From an uncultured Clostridia bacterium (GTDB lineage: Bacteria > Bacillota > Clostridia > Christensenellales > UBA1242), in NCBI GenBank assembly GCA_947626175.1, contig CANQRE010000028.1, forward strand, positions 1-10,249: DNA of 10,249 nucleotides, given 5' to 3'. Position numbers and translations under genes: made by a program. A model generated the notes under the pieces. The model worked only from the letters and a program-made list of their open reading frames with translations, was not told the DNA's origin and made no database searches. Of the stretch, positions 1 through 6,481 are shown one piece after another. The first letter of the stretch is position 1, and each line of letters starts with the position of its first letter.

Positions 1-2448
1 ATTTTGCTGAATTGCTGAATCTGAATCCAAACCGTTTGAAAATATTGACAAATCCACCCTTTTTTCAAATGCAAAGGCGTCAAGATTGAGTTTTGTCACT
101 TCGGCGCAGCCAATCACAGCGCCAAATATGTTTGACATCATTAAGCCGCTACCCAAATTTCCAGCTCCAAAAATGGCATGCTCAAACGAAACATCGTCAA
201 AATAAGATGTTTTGTTTTGGAAATATTCAGGGATCACACCATTCGAATTTGGTGAAAATGCACCAAAGGATGAGAAAAAGCCGATGGATTGATTGATGAA
301 CAAATTGCTTATTGTGTGGCCATTGCCTTTGAACGAACCAAAAAATGTTGGAAGATCATCCATGCCACCGATACCGCCGTTATCCATAATTGGTTGCCAA
401 ACAGAACTATTTATGCCAAGAATGTCATATTCAAAGCCGTCAAAATCCAAATCGGCACCAAGCGAAACATACAAATATGGATATTCAAAACCGGTTGGGT
501 CTTCAGGCACAATCACTGATGTGACTTTGGTCATAAGCCAAACCCAGTCGGTCACATTTTTGATCACATAAGGCGAAAGCTCAGTTCCCTGGCCTTCAAT
601 TTCATACTCGCCGCCCGATTGCCAGTGCTTGATTTGGGTTTCATAGGTTTTGGCAAGTGAAGCTGGCGGGCCTTCAATCACATCGTCAGGAGTCGAGCTT
701 ATTTCGCAGCCCACAAACTCAACATTGCCCTTGGCTGAAATCAATTCCTCAAAGCTTGACAGCTGCGATTTTGTGCCGCTTTTGTCAGCTGCAAACAAAT
801 TGTCAACATATTGAACCTTGACATTCACAAACCTTGTTGTCTGCTCAGATGAAACAAATTTGACAGAGTCAGAAGTTTCGGAAACCCCTGTCCAATAGCC
901 GCCAGCACCTGAAAACAAATCGGTGAAAACCAAAAATTTGGACCAACTTTTTCCATCATCTGAAATATTTGATGCAAAATCCACATTCAAAAGTGAATGT
1001 CCATCGCCATCCAGTTCCCCATTGAAAACGAAAAAGCCAGCCGGATCGCCACTTTCTTGGCTAAGTTCCATGAGCATCCAAAGATCATACGCACAACCTT
1101 TTAGGTCAATGTCATTGCCAAGTTTGACGTATTTGTAAGTTGCTGCATCTGATTTGGATTCAATCGATTTTGCCATTTCAAGATAGTTTACAAACATCAG
1201 CCACAGCCAGCCACGCGGAGTGTAAATAACATACGGGTCGTCTTTCTCACCCGTGCCTGAAACATCGCCTTCAGGAACAACCAAAGTGTATTCAATTGTG
1301 TCACCATTAACCGACGACACAAACGGATACATGGCACTTTCGCCGCCATAATTGTGCTGCATGGACACGATATCAAAAAATGCTTTATAAAAACTTGCAG
1401 GATGACGATTTTCAATTTTCACATTTTCAAACTTGGTGTTCACGCAATATTTGAAAAGTTCATTCGGAGTGAATGAGTTTTGCAGGCTCACAACTTCAAA
1501 TGTAACATTTTTGAAATAGGTTGTGTCATAGTCGGTTATAAACACCCGCCCGTCCATGTCACCCATGGAAATGCCAGTGTTCCAAAATGAGATTATGCTT
1601 TCGCCCATGTTTCCAAAGTGAAGTCCTTTGATTGCATGGCCTTTGCCGTCAAATTCACCAACAAACGAAATGCCCATGTTGACAGCTTCGCCCAAAAAAT
1701 TCCAATTGTAACCTGAAAAACTTATGTCAGTGTCAAGTTCACAATAAGTGTATGACAGCTTCATTTTTTGCTGAACTTCTGGATCAGTCCAATCAGGCTC
1801 TTCTTCAATTCCTTGCTCCTGATATTCAAGCGAAAGCTGATAAAATCTGTCAAAAACTTCAACGTATTTGTAAAGGATAAGCCAAACCAAACCTTTGTTT
1901 GTGTGGATGACAAAAGGCTCATCTTTTGTGCCTTTGCCGCTGATATTGCTTTCATAGTTCATTTCGCTTGGCAAAATAAATTGCGGCATGTCCATAACTT
2001 CATTCATCGGCCAAGAATTCATCATATCTTCCATAAGGCCATCCATGTCTTGAAGCGAATTTGGATCAATTGCCGAGTAACGCACCGAGCCATAGCCATC
2101 TTCCTCAGTGTCGAGATGCAAGTCATTCATAATTTGGTCGCGTTCCTGCTCCAACTCCTGTTTGACAGGATCAAACCTTTGATTTGTCAGATCCCTGCCA
2201 AGTTGATTGTAGTCAACCGAGCTGTAAGCAACTGCGTCCTGCGAAAGATTGAATGAAATCGGCGAAGAGCAAATTCCAACCAAAAACATAAGTGACGCAA
2301 TGGCCCCACAGAAAAATGTTTTCCACCTTCCTTCCGCATTTCGTGAGAAATGTGGACAGTTTTTAAAACACGGCGACAAGATGCCCCCCCCCCTGGATTG
2401 GCAAATTTTTGCACGATTACAATCGAATTTTGTCTTTTTCATAATCAT
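1..2448 (-). CDS. Large exported repeat protein, three beta-helix-like modules (3' end outside window)
   Basis: The frame is open for 816 codons from ATG 2446-2448 to the left edge, with no stop. I do not recognise a named gene. Residues 1-42 are polar and basic, with Cys10, 16, 27 and 31. A hydrophobic stretch at about 44-68 followed by AVA (72-74) looks like a signal peptide with cleavage near residue 74. An acidic linker (about 80-165) leads into three modules starting at residues 171, 398 and 619. Each opens with a GxG...PxVI motif (GKGTKDEPFVI, GTGEKDDPYVI, GQGTELSPYVI) and a W-L-containing stretch. Each continues with a Y-x-Y...D(I/L)x(F/L)xG segment and an F-x-G-x-(F/L)-(D/K)-G-x-GH segment. 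This pattern is common in Gram-positive surface proteins predicted to form right-handed beta-helices (GLUG-associated repeats). A surface or adhesion role is inference. Start choice: AAAGG sits 7 nt before ATG 2448, and a second in-frame ATG lies at 2440-2442. Codons 19-22 contain a ten-G run. Confidence 0.85.
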   Translation of the reverse strand, partial: MIMKKTKFDCNRAKICQSRGGGILSPCFKNCPHFSRNAEGRWKTFFCGAIASLMFLVGICSSPISFNLSQDAVAYSSVDYNQLGRDLTNQRFDPVKQELEQERDQIMNDLHLDTEEDGYGSVRYSAIDPNSLQDMDGLMEDMMNSWPMNEVMDMPQFILPSEMNYESNISGKGTKDEPFVIHTNKGLVWLILYKYVEVFDRFYQLSLEYQEQGIEEEPDWTDPEVQQKMKLSYTYCELDTDISFSGYNWNFLGEAVNMGISFVGEFDGKGHAIKGLHFGNMGESIISFWNTGISMGDMDGRVFITDYDTTYFKNVTFEVVSLQNSFTPNELFKYCVNTKFENVKIENRHPASFYKAFFDIVSMQHNYGGESAMYPFVSSVNGDTIEYTLVVPEGDVSGTGEKDDPYVIYTPRGWLWLMFVNYLEMAKSIESKSDAATYKYVKLGNDIDLKGCAYDLWMLMELSQESGDPAGFFVFNGELDGDGHSLLNVDFASNISDDGKSWSKFLVFTDLFSGAGGYWTGVSETSDSVKFVSSEQTTRFVNVKVQYVDNLFAADKSGTKSQLSSFEELISAKGNVEFVGCEISSTPDDVIEGPPASLAKTYETQIKHWQSGGEYEIEGQGTELSPYVIKNVTDWVWLMTKVTSVIVPEDPTGFEYPYLYVSLGADLDFDGFEYDILGINSSVWQPIMDNGGIGGMDDLPTFFGSFKGNGHTISNLFINQSIGFFSSFGAFSPNSNGVIPEYFQNKTSYFDDVSFEHAIFGAGNLGSGLMMSNIFGAVIGCAEVTKLNLDAFAFEKRVDLSIFSNGLDSDSAIQQN
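2334..2355 (-). repeat. Imperfect inverted repeat within the start of the surface-protein gene
   Basis: Coding-strand arms CCACATTTC and GAAATGCGG (9 bp, one mismatch) flank a TCAC loop. Further out, GTTTT (near 2365-2369) and AAAAC (near 2318-2322) could extend the fold. The structure sits in the region encoding the unusual stretch before the signal peptide. It may be part of an inserted repeat element or may act on early translation; neither can be shown from this window. Confidence 0.45.
2384..2393 (-). repeat. G10 homopolymer inside the surface-protein reading frame
   Basis: The plus strand shows ten consecutive C, read as ten G on the coding strand across codons 19-22 (AGG GGG GGG GGC). 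With ten G the start ATG at 2448 is in frame with the whole long protein. With eleven G the frame reaches TAA at about 2363-2365. With nine G it runs to a TGA at about 2187-2189. Long G/C runs near the 5' end of surface-protein genes are classic slipped-strand contingency loci in other bacteria; that role here is inferred. A homopolymer length error in the assembly is the main alternative. Confidence 0.9.
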
Positions 2449-2454
2449 ATTGTA

Positions 2455-2460
2455 ACCTTT
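2455..2460 (-). promoter_or_regulatory. Ribosome binding site of the surface-protein gene
   Basis: The coding strand reads AAAAAGG, then 7 nt, then ATG at 2448-2446. This spacing favours the upstream ATG over the in-frame ATG at 2442-2440 (13 nt away). The site is only a moderate match to AGGAGG. Confidence 0.5.
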
Positions 2461-2562
2461 TTCTCAAAAAAAACAAAATGTTTTTGCAACTTTTTTTGCC
2501 TTTTAAATTTGCCACTTTAAAAATTTTTTATTTGGTTTTTGACGGATTTCAATATGTGCCGA

Positions 2563-2579
2563 GTATTATGTCATAATAC
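2563..2579. promoter_or_regulatory. Perfect 17-bp palindrome, probable operator, in the spoIVB/surface-protein gap
   Basis: GTATTATG-T-CATAATAC has perfect 8-bp arms around one central base, 115 nt upstream of the surface-protein start. It has no T-run, so it does not look like a terminator. A dimeric repressor site fits best. It does not match a consensus I can name with confidence. A second short palindrome, CAACATGTTG, lies at 2583-2592. No convincing -35/-10 pair is visible in the 2449-2629 gap; candidates such as ATGACA or TTGAAA lack a good partner. Confidence 0.5.
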
Positions 2580-2629
2580 CACCAACATGTTGTTGTTTTG
2601 TTTTGAAAGAAATTGGCTCGTTAGGTTTG

Positions 2630-3829
2630 TCACACCATCCAATCGGAGTAAACCCCATATCCTTTTGTTGGATCGGACATAAAAACATGGGTAACCGCCC
2701 CCACAAGTTTGCCATTTTGGATGATTGGACTGCCGCTCATGCCTTGCACAATTCCGCCCGTTAGGTCAATCAGCCGTTTGTCCTTCACGCGGAAAACTAT
2801 GCTTTTGTCGTTGGCTTTGGACTGATAATTTGCCTTTATGATTTCAATTTCATATTCTTCCCTTATTCCGCTCACACTTGACACGATGAACGCCTTTCCG
2901 GGACAGACCGAAAGCCTTCCGCCAAGCGAAACGGTCAAATTTTGATCAACAAGCCCTTCCATATTGGAAAGTTTTCCAAAAACGCCGTATTTTGTGTTGC
3001 GTTCCACTTCGCCCTTGGGCTGCTCATTTTGCAAAAAGGTGCATCTAAGCTGACCAGGATTGTTTTTTTCGCCCTTTTCAACCCCAAGCATTTGGCACTG
3101 AAACACCTTTCCGCCCTTTGCTTGCAAGCTGTTTTGATTTTCGGTGATCGCATGGCCAAGTGCGGCAAAACAGCCACCGTTTTTTCCAACATACGTGAGC
3201 GTGCCAACGCCCGAAACATCATCTTTCACCCACAGGCCGAGTTTATTTTTGCCGGAAATGTCCTTTTCGCACTTGATTAAAGCTTTTCGCTGTTTGTCAG
3301 CCCTTAAAAAGGAGATTTCAAAGTTTTGGTCGGGACTTTCCTGCACAATTTCCTGCAAATTTTCAAGTGACGAAAACTGCTGTCCGTTTATGTGTGTGAC
3401 AATGTCGCCTTCCTTTAGCGGCACGCTCTTTTGCGTTGAAACAAGCCCTTCATCGGTTTCAACCATGCGTTCACTCATCACAATCGCGCCGTTTGTTGAC
3501 AAAACAATCCCAATCGGCACGCCGCCCAAATATACCTGCTGCTCATTTGAGCAAACAACACGCATTTTTCGAATTGGAATAAAGCCAAACAGCTTGAAAA
3601 CAATTGTCCCTTCATTTGGACCCGCGGTTGACGTGGCAACTTCAGGCGTTGACATTTGCGCTTGAACAAAAGAGCCAAACTTTTTTTGTGAATTGGCTTC
3701 GGCAATTTCTTCCACGCTTGCCAAAAAACCATCGGGCAAAGAATATATTTGCTTCAAGCCAATGTTGCAAGCAAACAAAACAACAATCGCAAGTGCCACA
3801 AAGCTTAGCCACGCCGCTTTTTTCTTCAT
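2630..3829 (-). CDS. spoIVB: SpoIVB serine peptidase (sporulation, sigma-K checkpoint)
   Basis: This 399-residue protein is a PDZ-domain serine protease of the SpoIVB (S55) family. In Bacillus it is made in the forespore, acts in the intermembrane space, and cleaves SpoIVFA so that pro-sigma-K is processed in the mother cell. A single N-terminal membrane anchor spans about residues 5-25. A PDZ-like region covers about 100-185 (PLKEGDIVTHINGQ at 137-150). The peptidase domain follows, with His226 in LGHAI and Ser365 in GMSGSP; Asp350 is correctly spaced to complete the triad. The C-terminal DPTKGYG motif is present and the protein stops eight residues after its GYG start. I chose ATG 3829, preceded by AAGGGGG, because it places the anchor at the N terminus. 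An in-frame ATG at 3946 lies inside recN and would add 39 unrelated residues. A hairpin lies just upstream. The spo0A gene that usually follows is not here. Confidence 0.95.
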   Translation of the reverse strand: MKKKAAWLSFVALAIVVLFACNIGLKQIYSLPDGFLASVEEIAEANSQKKFGSFVQAQMSTPEVATSTAGPNEGTIVFKLFGFIPIRKMRVVCSNEQQVYLGGVPIGIVLSTNGAIVMSERMVETDEGLVSTQKSVPLKEGDIVTHINGQQFSSLENLQEIVQESPDQNFEISFLRADKQRKALIKCEKDISGKNKLGLWVKDDVSGVGTLTYVGKNGGCFAALGHAITENQNSLQAKGGKVFQCQMLGVEKGEKNNPGQLRCTFLQNEQPKGEVERNTKYGVFGKLSNMEGLVDQNLTVSLGGRLSVCPGKAFIVSSVSGIREEYEIEIIKANYQSKANDKSIVFRVKDKRLIDLTGGIVQGMSGSPIIQNGKLVGAVTHVFMSDPTKGYGVYSDWMV

Positions 3830-3842
3830 AATCCCCCTTAAC

Positions 3843-3868
3843 AAAAAAACTATCCCGAAAGATAGTTT
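3843..3868 (-). terminator. Hairpin with T-run between recN and spoIVB
   Basis: AAACTATC (3847-3854) pairs with GATAGTTT (3861-3868) around a 6-nt loop. On the minus strand it is followed by a run of seven T, three of which are in the stem. It resembles a weak intrinsic terminator for argR-recN. The mirror strand also carries a T-rich tail, but no plus-strand gene needs it. It ends only 13 nt before the spoIVB start. Confidence 0.6.
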
Positions 3869-3902
3869 CTTTGTTTTTTTGCAAATTATGCGTTTTTCCG
3901 CC

Positions 3903-5555
3903 CTAGACCTTTTGTCCACGCTCGTAAAGCTGTTTGGCGTTTTCAATCATCACGCCGCTTAGGTTGTTTCCGCCGATAATGTGGGCGATTTCATGATATT
4001 TTTGCTCGCCTTCAATCCTTGTGACTTTGCTGAACGTTTTGCCGTTTTCAACATATTTTTCAACCTTTAAAAACTCGTTTCCCGCGCTTGCAACCTGCGG
4101 AAGATGCGTGATTGCAATCACTTGGTCAGCCAAGGAAATATGTTTGAGTTTTTGTGCCACCATGTTTCCAATTTCGCCGCTTATGCCAGAGTCAATTTCA
4201 TCAAACAAAAGCGTTTTTTCATCGCCGCTGTGCGAAAACATATTTTTCATGGCAAGCATAATTCGGCTGCTTTCGCCGCCAGACGCCGTTTTGGCAAGTT
4301 CTTTGAGCATTTGGCCTTTGTTTGCTGAAAACATAAAGCAAACATCATCAAATCCATCTGACGAAATCGGTTTTTTTTCAAAGCAAACTTCAAATCGGGT
4401 GTTTTTCATTCCAAGGTCACTTAGCTCTTTTTCAAGCCCTTGTTTGACATCCTTTGCCTTTTCCAATCGTTTTTGATGAATTGCAAGGCAAATTTCTTCG
4501 GCCTTTGCCATGTTTTGCTGAATTTTTTGATTCAGTTCGGCGTTTGTTTGCTCACTTTGGTCAAGCATTTGCTCTTCGCTCTTAAATTTTTCAAGCGAAT
4601 TCAAAACGTCTTGCAAGCTTGGACCATATTTGCGCTTGAGAGTGCGGAGTTTGTCCTTGCGATTTTCAAGCCTTTCAAGCTCTATTGGATCGGCATCCGC
4701 ATTTTCCAAAATATCTTTCAAGGAGCTTTCAATGTCCTCAATTTCAAGCCTTGCGCTTTCAAGCCGATCGTTGAGCAGCGACACCTGTTCAATACTATTT
4801 AGCTTTGACAAAAGTCGTTCGCTTTGAACAATGTTTCTTAAAACATTTCCGCCACCATCCATAAGGTCAGTTGCCTGCCCAAGAGTTTGAACAATGTTTG
4901 TGCTGTTTTCAAGTATTTTTAACCTTGCGTCAATTTGCTCGTCTTCGCCCACAACCACGTTTGCATTTTCAATTTCGGCAATTTGATATTGCAAAAAGTC
5001 CTTTCTTTGGCTGCGCTCTTCTTCGCTTCCGCCAAGGGCTTGAATTTGCTGTTTCAAAAGTTTTGTTTGCTGCAACAAATCATTAAGCGCCTTTTGTTCA
5101 CTTTCAAGATTGCAAAACTTGTCCAAAAATCCAAGATGATTTTTGCTTTTTAAGATTTCCATGCTCTCGTGCTGCATAAAACTGTCAACAAGCTCAGCCG
5201 CAAGCCTTTTTGCCGCAGCCTGCGGACATAAAACTCCATTGACTTTGCAAGACGAGCGGCCATCCGAATGCAGAATGCGTGAAATCACAAGCGAAGTGTC
5301 ATCGGCATCAAGCTCTTTCAAAATTTGATGTGCCTTGTCAGAAAGCGGCTCAAATTCGGCGTCAACGCGCATACATTCTTCGCCCGTTCGGAGAAGCGAT
5401 TTGTCAGTTTTTAAAGACAAAACAAAAAAAAGAGCGTCAAACAACAAGCTTTTGCCAGCTCCCGTTTCACCAAGAATGATGTTAAGTCCCTTTGAAAATT
5501 CTATTTCTTGTTTTGAAAACAAAGCAAGATTTTCAACAATGAGTTGTTTTAGCAT
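3903..5555 (-). CDS. recN: DNA repair protein RecN
   Basis: RecN is an SMC-like ATPase recruited to double-strand breaks in recombination repair. The 550-residue length is normal for the family. Walker A is GETGAGKS at residues 29-36. A Glu/Gln/Lys-rich coiled-coil region fills about 150-375, interrupted near the middle as in other RecN proteins. The ABC signature SGGES is at 425-429, followed by Walker B LLFDEIDSG at 449-457 and the switch histidine in THLPQ near 484. All nucleotide-binding motifs are intact. The start ATG is preceded by GAGGGA. It begins 12 nt after argR, so the two are probably co-transcribed, as in Bacillus and many Clostridia. Confidence 0.97.
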   Translation of the reverse strand: MLKQLIVENLALFSKQEIEFSKGLNIILGETGAGKSLLFDALFFVLSLKTDKSLLRTGEECMRVDAEFEPLSDKAHQILKELDADDTSLVISRILHSDGRSSCKVNGVLCPQAAAKRLAAELVDSFMQHESMEILKSKNHLGFLDKFCNLESEQKALNDLLQQTKLLKQQIQALGGSEEERSQRKDFLQYQIAEIENANVVVGEDEQIDARLKILENSTNIVQTLGQATDLMDGGGNVLRNIVQSERLLSKLNSIEQVSLLNDRLESARLEIEDIESSLKDILENADADPIELERLENRKDKLRTLKRKYGPSLQDVLNSLEKFKSEEQMLDQSEQTNAELNQKIQQNMAKAEEICLAIHQKRLEKAKDVKQGLEKELSDLGMKNTRFEVCFEKKPISSDGFDDVCFMFSANKGQMLKELAKTASGGESSRIMLAMKNMFSHSGDEKTLLFDEIDSGISGEIGNMVAQKLKHISLADQVIAITHLPQVASAGNEFLKVEKYVENGKTFSKVTRIEGEQKYHEIAHIIGGNNLSGVMIENAKQLYERGQKV

Positions 5556-5567
5556 ATTCCCTCGTTT

Positions 5568-6020
5568 TTAGCCTTGCAAATCATTCAAAGCCTTTGCCGC
5601 ATCGGCAGCAAGCATTGCAGTTGGAAAAATAAGCATAAGCGTGTCGTCACCATTGACAGCCCCAACAAGATCAATAAGGTTGAGCTTGTCAATAAAACAT
5701 CCAAGCCCACCAGCCATGCCTTTGAGCGTTTTGACAACAACCAAATTTAAAATCGCTTTCACCGAAATCACAGCTTCACGGAAAATCGATATGTATTTGT
5801 TTGAAACCTGTTGTGCGTCTGAGCCAACAATGGCATATTTATATTTCCCGCTTGATGTCAAAATTTTTGTAAGCCCAAGCTCTTTGATATCTCTCGAAAT
5901 GGTGGCTTGAGTGATTTCAAAATTTGCATTTTTAAGCTCGCGGGCAAGTTCATCCTGCGTTTCAATTTCTTTTGTGGAAATAAGTTCCAAGATTTTTGAT
6001 TGTCTTGCGCTTCGTGCCAT
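5568..6020 (-). CDS. argR: Arginine repressor ArgR
   Basis: ArgR (AhrC) is a hexameric, arginine-responsive regulator that represses arginine biosynthesis and can activate catabolism. The 150-residue protein has an N-terminal winged helix-turn-helix with ITQATISRDIKELGL at 36-50, including the DNA-contacting Ser-Arg pair. The C-terminal oligomerisation domain carries GDDT at 124-127, where arginine binds, within GAVNGDDTLMLI. Two ATGs are adjacent (6023 and 6020). GGAGG lies at 6025-6029, 1 nt from the first and 4 nt from the second, so I favour 6020. The open frame extends upstream to 6122, but that part overlaps the promoter and reads as AT-rich noncoding sequence. ARG-box-like sites around its promoter suggest autoregulation. 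Confidence 0.95.
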   Translation of the reverse strand: MARSARQSKILELISTKEIETQDELARELKNANFEITQATISRDIKELGLTKILTSSGKYKYAIVGSDAQQVSNKYISIFREAVISVKAILNLVVVKTLKGMAGGLGCFIDKLNLIDLVGAVNGDDTLMLIFPTAMLAADAAKALNDLQG

Positions 6021-6042
6021 CATTCCTCCAAAATCGCTATTT

Positions 6043-6059
6043 CCCTTTATTTTAAAGGG
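6043..6059 (-). promoter_or_regulatory. Leader hairpin upstream of the argR ribosome binding site
   Basis: CCCTTTA and TAAAGGG form a perfect 7-bp inverted repeat with a 3-nt centre, about 14 nt before GGAGG of argR. There is no T-run after it, so it is not an obvious terminator. It may stabilise the leader or be incidental. Confidence 0.4.
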
Positions 6060-6065
6060 TTTTAA

Positions 6066-6103
6066 GCACTTGTGAATATTTATAAATTTATATTTATAAG
6101 TGC
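6066..6103. promoter_or_regulatory. Probable ArgR operator (autoregulatory palindrome)
   Basis: This is a 38-bp imperfect palindrome, GCACTT...AAGTGC, with 14 of 19 positions matching between the arms. It contains a TGAAT half-site (6073-6077) followed by AT-rich DNA, which resembles the ARG box TGAATwwwwATTCA. It starts just downstream of the predicted transcription start of argR, a natural position for repression. Assignment to ArgR is inferred from position and composition. Confidence 0.5.
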
Positions 6104-6113
6104 ATTTTTGATT

Positions 6114-6142
6114 ATTATACAACGGAATTTATAATTATGCAA
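6114..6142 (-). promoter_or_regulatory. Predicted sigma-A promoter of argR-recN
   Basis: On the minus strand a perfect -10 TATAAT (6119-6114) lies 17 bp downstream of a modest -35 TTGCAT (6142-6137, 3 of 6). Transcription would start near 6107 and give a leader of roughly 85 nt before ATG 6020. Confidence 0.6.
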
Positions 6143-6148
6143 GTGATT

Positions 6149-6166
6149 TTTGCATATTTATTCAAC
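6149..6166. promoter_or_regulatory. ARG-box-like site upstream of the argR -35
   Basis: The minus strand reads GTTGAATAAATATGCAAA. Its core TGAAT-AAAT-ATGCA differs from the ARG-box core TGAATwwwwATTCA at one base. Together with the palindrome at 6066-6103 it brackets the promoter, an arrangement compatible with an ArgR hexamer contacting both sites. Confidence 0.45.
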
Positions 6167-6281
6167 AATTTTTTATAACAATTTGCTTTTTTGCAATTTT
6201 ATGAATTTGAAATTTATAAATATAAATGAATATGCAAAAGCGTTTTTATGACTTCTAAGTCTCTCTCCTAGCCCAGAAAAC

Positions 6282-6307
6282 AAAAAAAACGACTTCAAAT
6301 GAAGCCG
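6282..6307 (-). terminator. Intrinsic terminator of the pheT-nifS-thiI operon
   Basis: On the minus strand CGGCTTC (6307-6301) pairs with GAAGTCG (6296-6290) around ATTT, with one G-T pair. Eight T follow, then GTTTT. It lies about 175 nt after the thiI stop, with no ORF between, and insulates the operon from argR. Confidence 0.8.
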
Positions 6308-6481
6308 CTAAATTTTTGTTTTGATTTTTAAATTTGATTTCCTTATATTTTTGTTTGTTTTTTTAAATTCGGATTAGATTTGATTGGTTAAATTTGATTT
6401 AGTTAAATTAAACTAACCAATTGACAAGCCAAACATAGATTTAAAAAATTCACAAAAAACAACTTTGGAAAAATTTGGGTG
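6308..6481. other. AT-rich 3' trailer of thiI with an inverted repeat
   Basis: No coding frame is supported here. ATTGGTTA (6383-6390) and TAACCAAT (6414-6421) form an 8-bp inverted repeat with a 23-bp AT-rich centre. The motif AAATTTGATTT occurs twice (near 6328 and 6390). There is no T-run at the inverted repeat. It may simply be the operon trailer; a small RNA cannot be argued from the sequence. Confidence 0.45.

Larger units (their letters stand above)
2449..2629. other. Intergenic region between spoIVB and the surface-protein gene
   Basis: These 181 bp contain the palindromes at 2563-2579 and 2583-2592, AT-rich runs, and only a very weak AAAAC/GTTTT hairpin with a T-run near 2465-2485 just before the surface-protein ribosome binding site. 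No strong terminator follows spoIVB, so read-through into the surface-protein gene cannot be excluded. No small ORF or RNA gene is supported. Confidence 0.5.

Noticed and set aside
1768..2256. Plus-strand 162-residue open frame
   Set aside because: It lies antisense to the continuous surface-protein frame, has no ribosome binding site or recognisable domain, and looks like a shadow.
2265..2275. Lipobox around Cys60 of the surface protein
   Set aside because: The residue before the cysteine is Ile rather than Gly, Ala or Ser, while an AVA signal-peptidase I site follows at 72-74.
2187..2414. Minus-strand 75-residue frame through the G-tract from GTG 2414
   Set aside because: It is the alternative frame of the surface-protein gene and ends at a TGA. 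It matters only as the product expected if the tract loses a G.
3144..3665. Plus-strand 173-residue open frame
   Set aside because: It is antisense to spoIVB, whose motifs are intact, and resembles no family.
3830..3946. Upstream start for spoIVB at ATG 3946 (438 residues)
   Set aside because: It would overlap recN and the hairpin and add 39 residues unrelated to the family before the natural N-terminal membrane anchor.
6024..6122. Longer argR frame starting at 6122
   Set aside because: The added residues are translated from promoter and operator DNA. A ribosome binding site and the family N terminus support 6020.
6421..6449. Plus-strand promoter starting with TTGACA
   Set aside because: The -35 is perfect, but the expected -10 position is a run of A, and no plus-strand gene follows.
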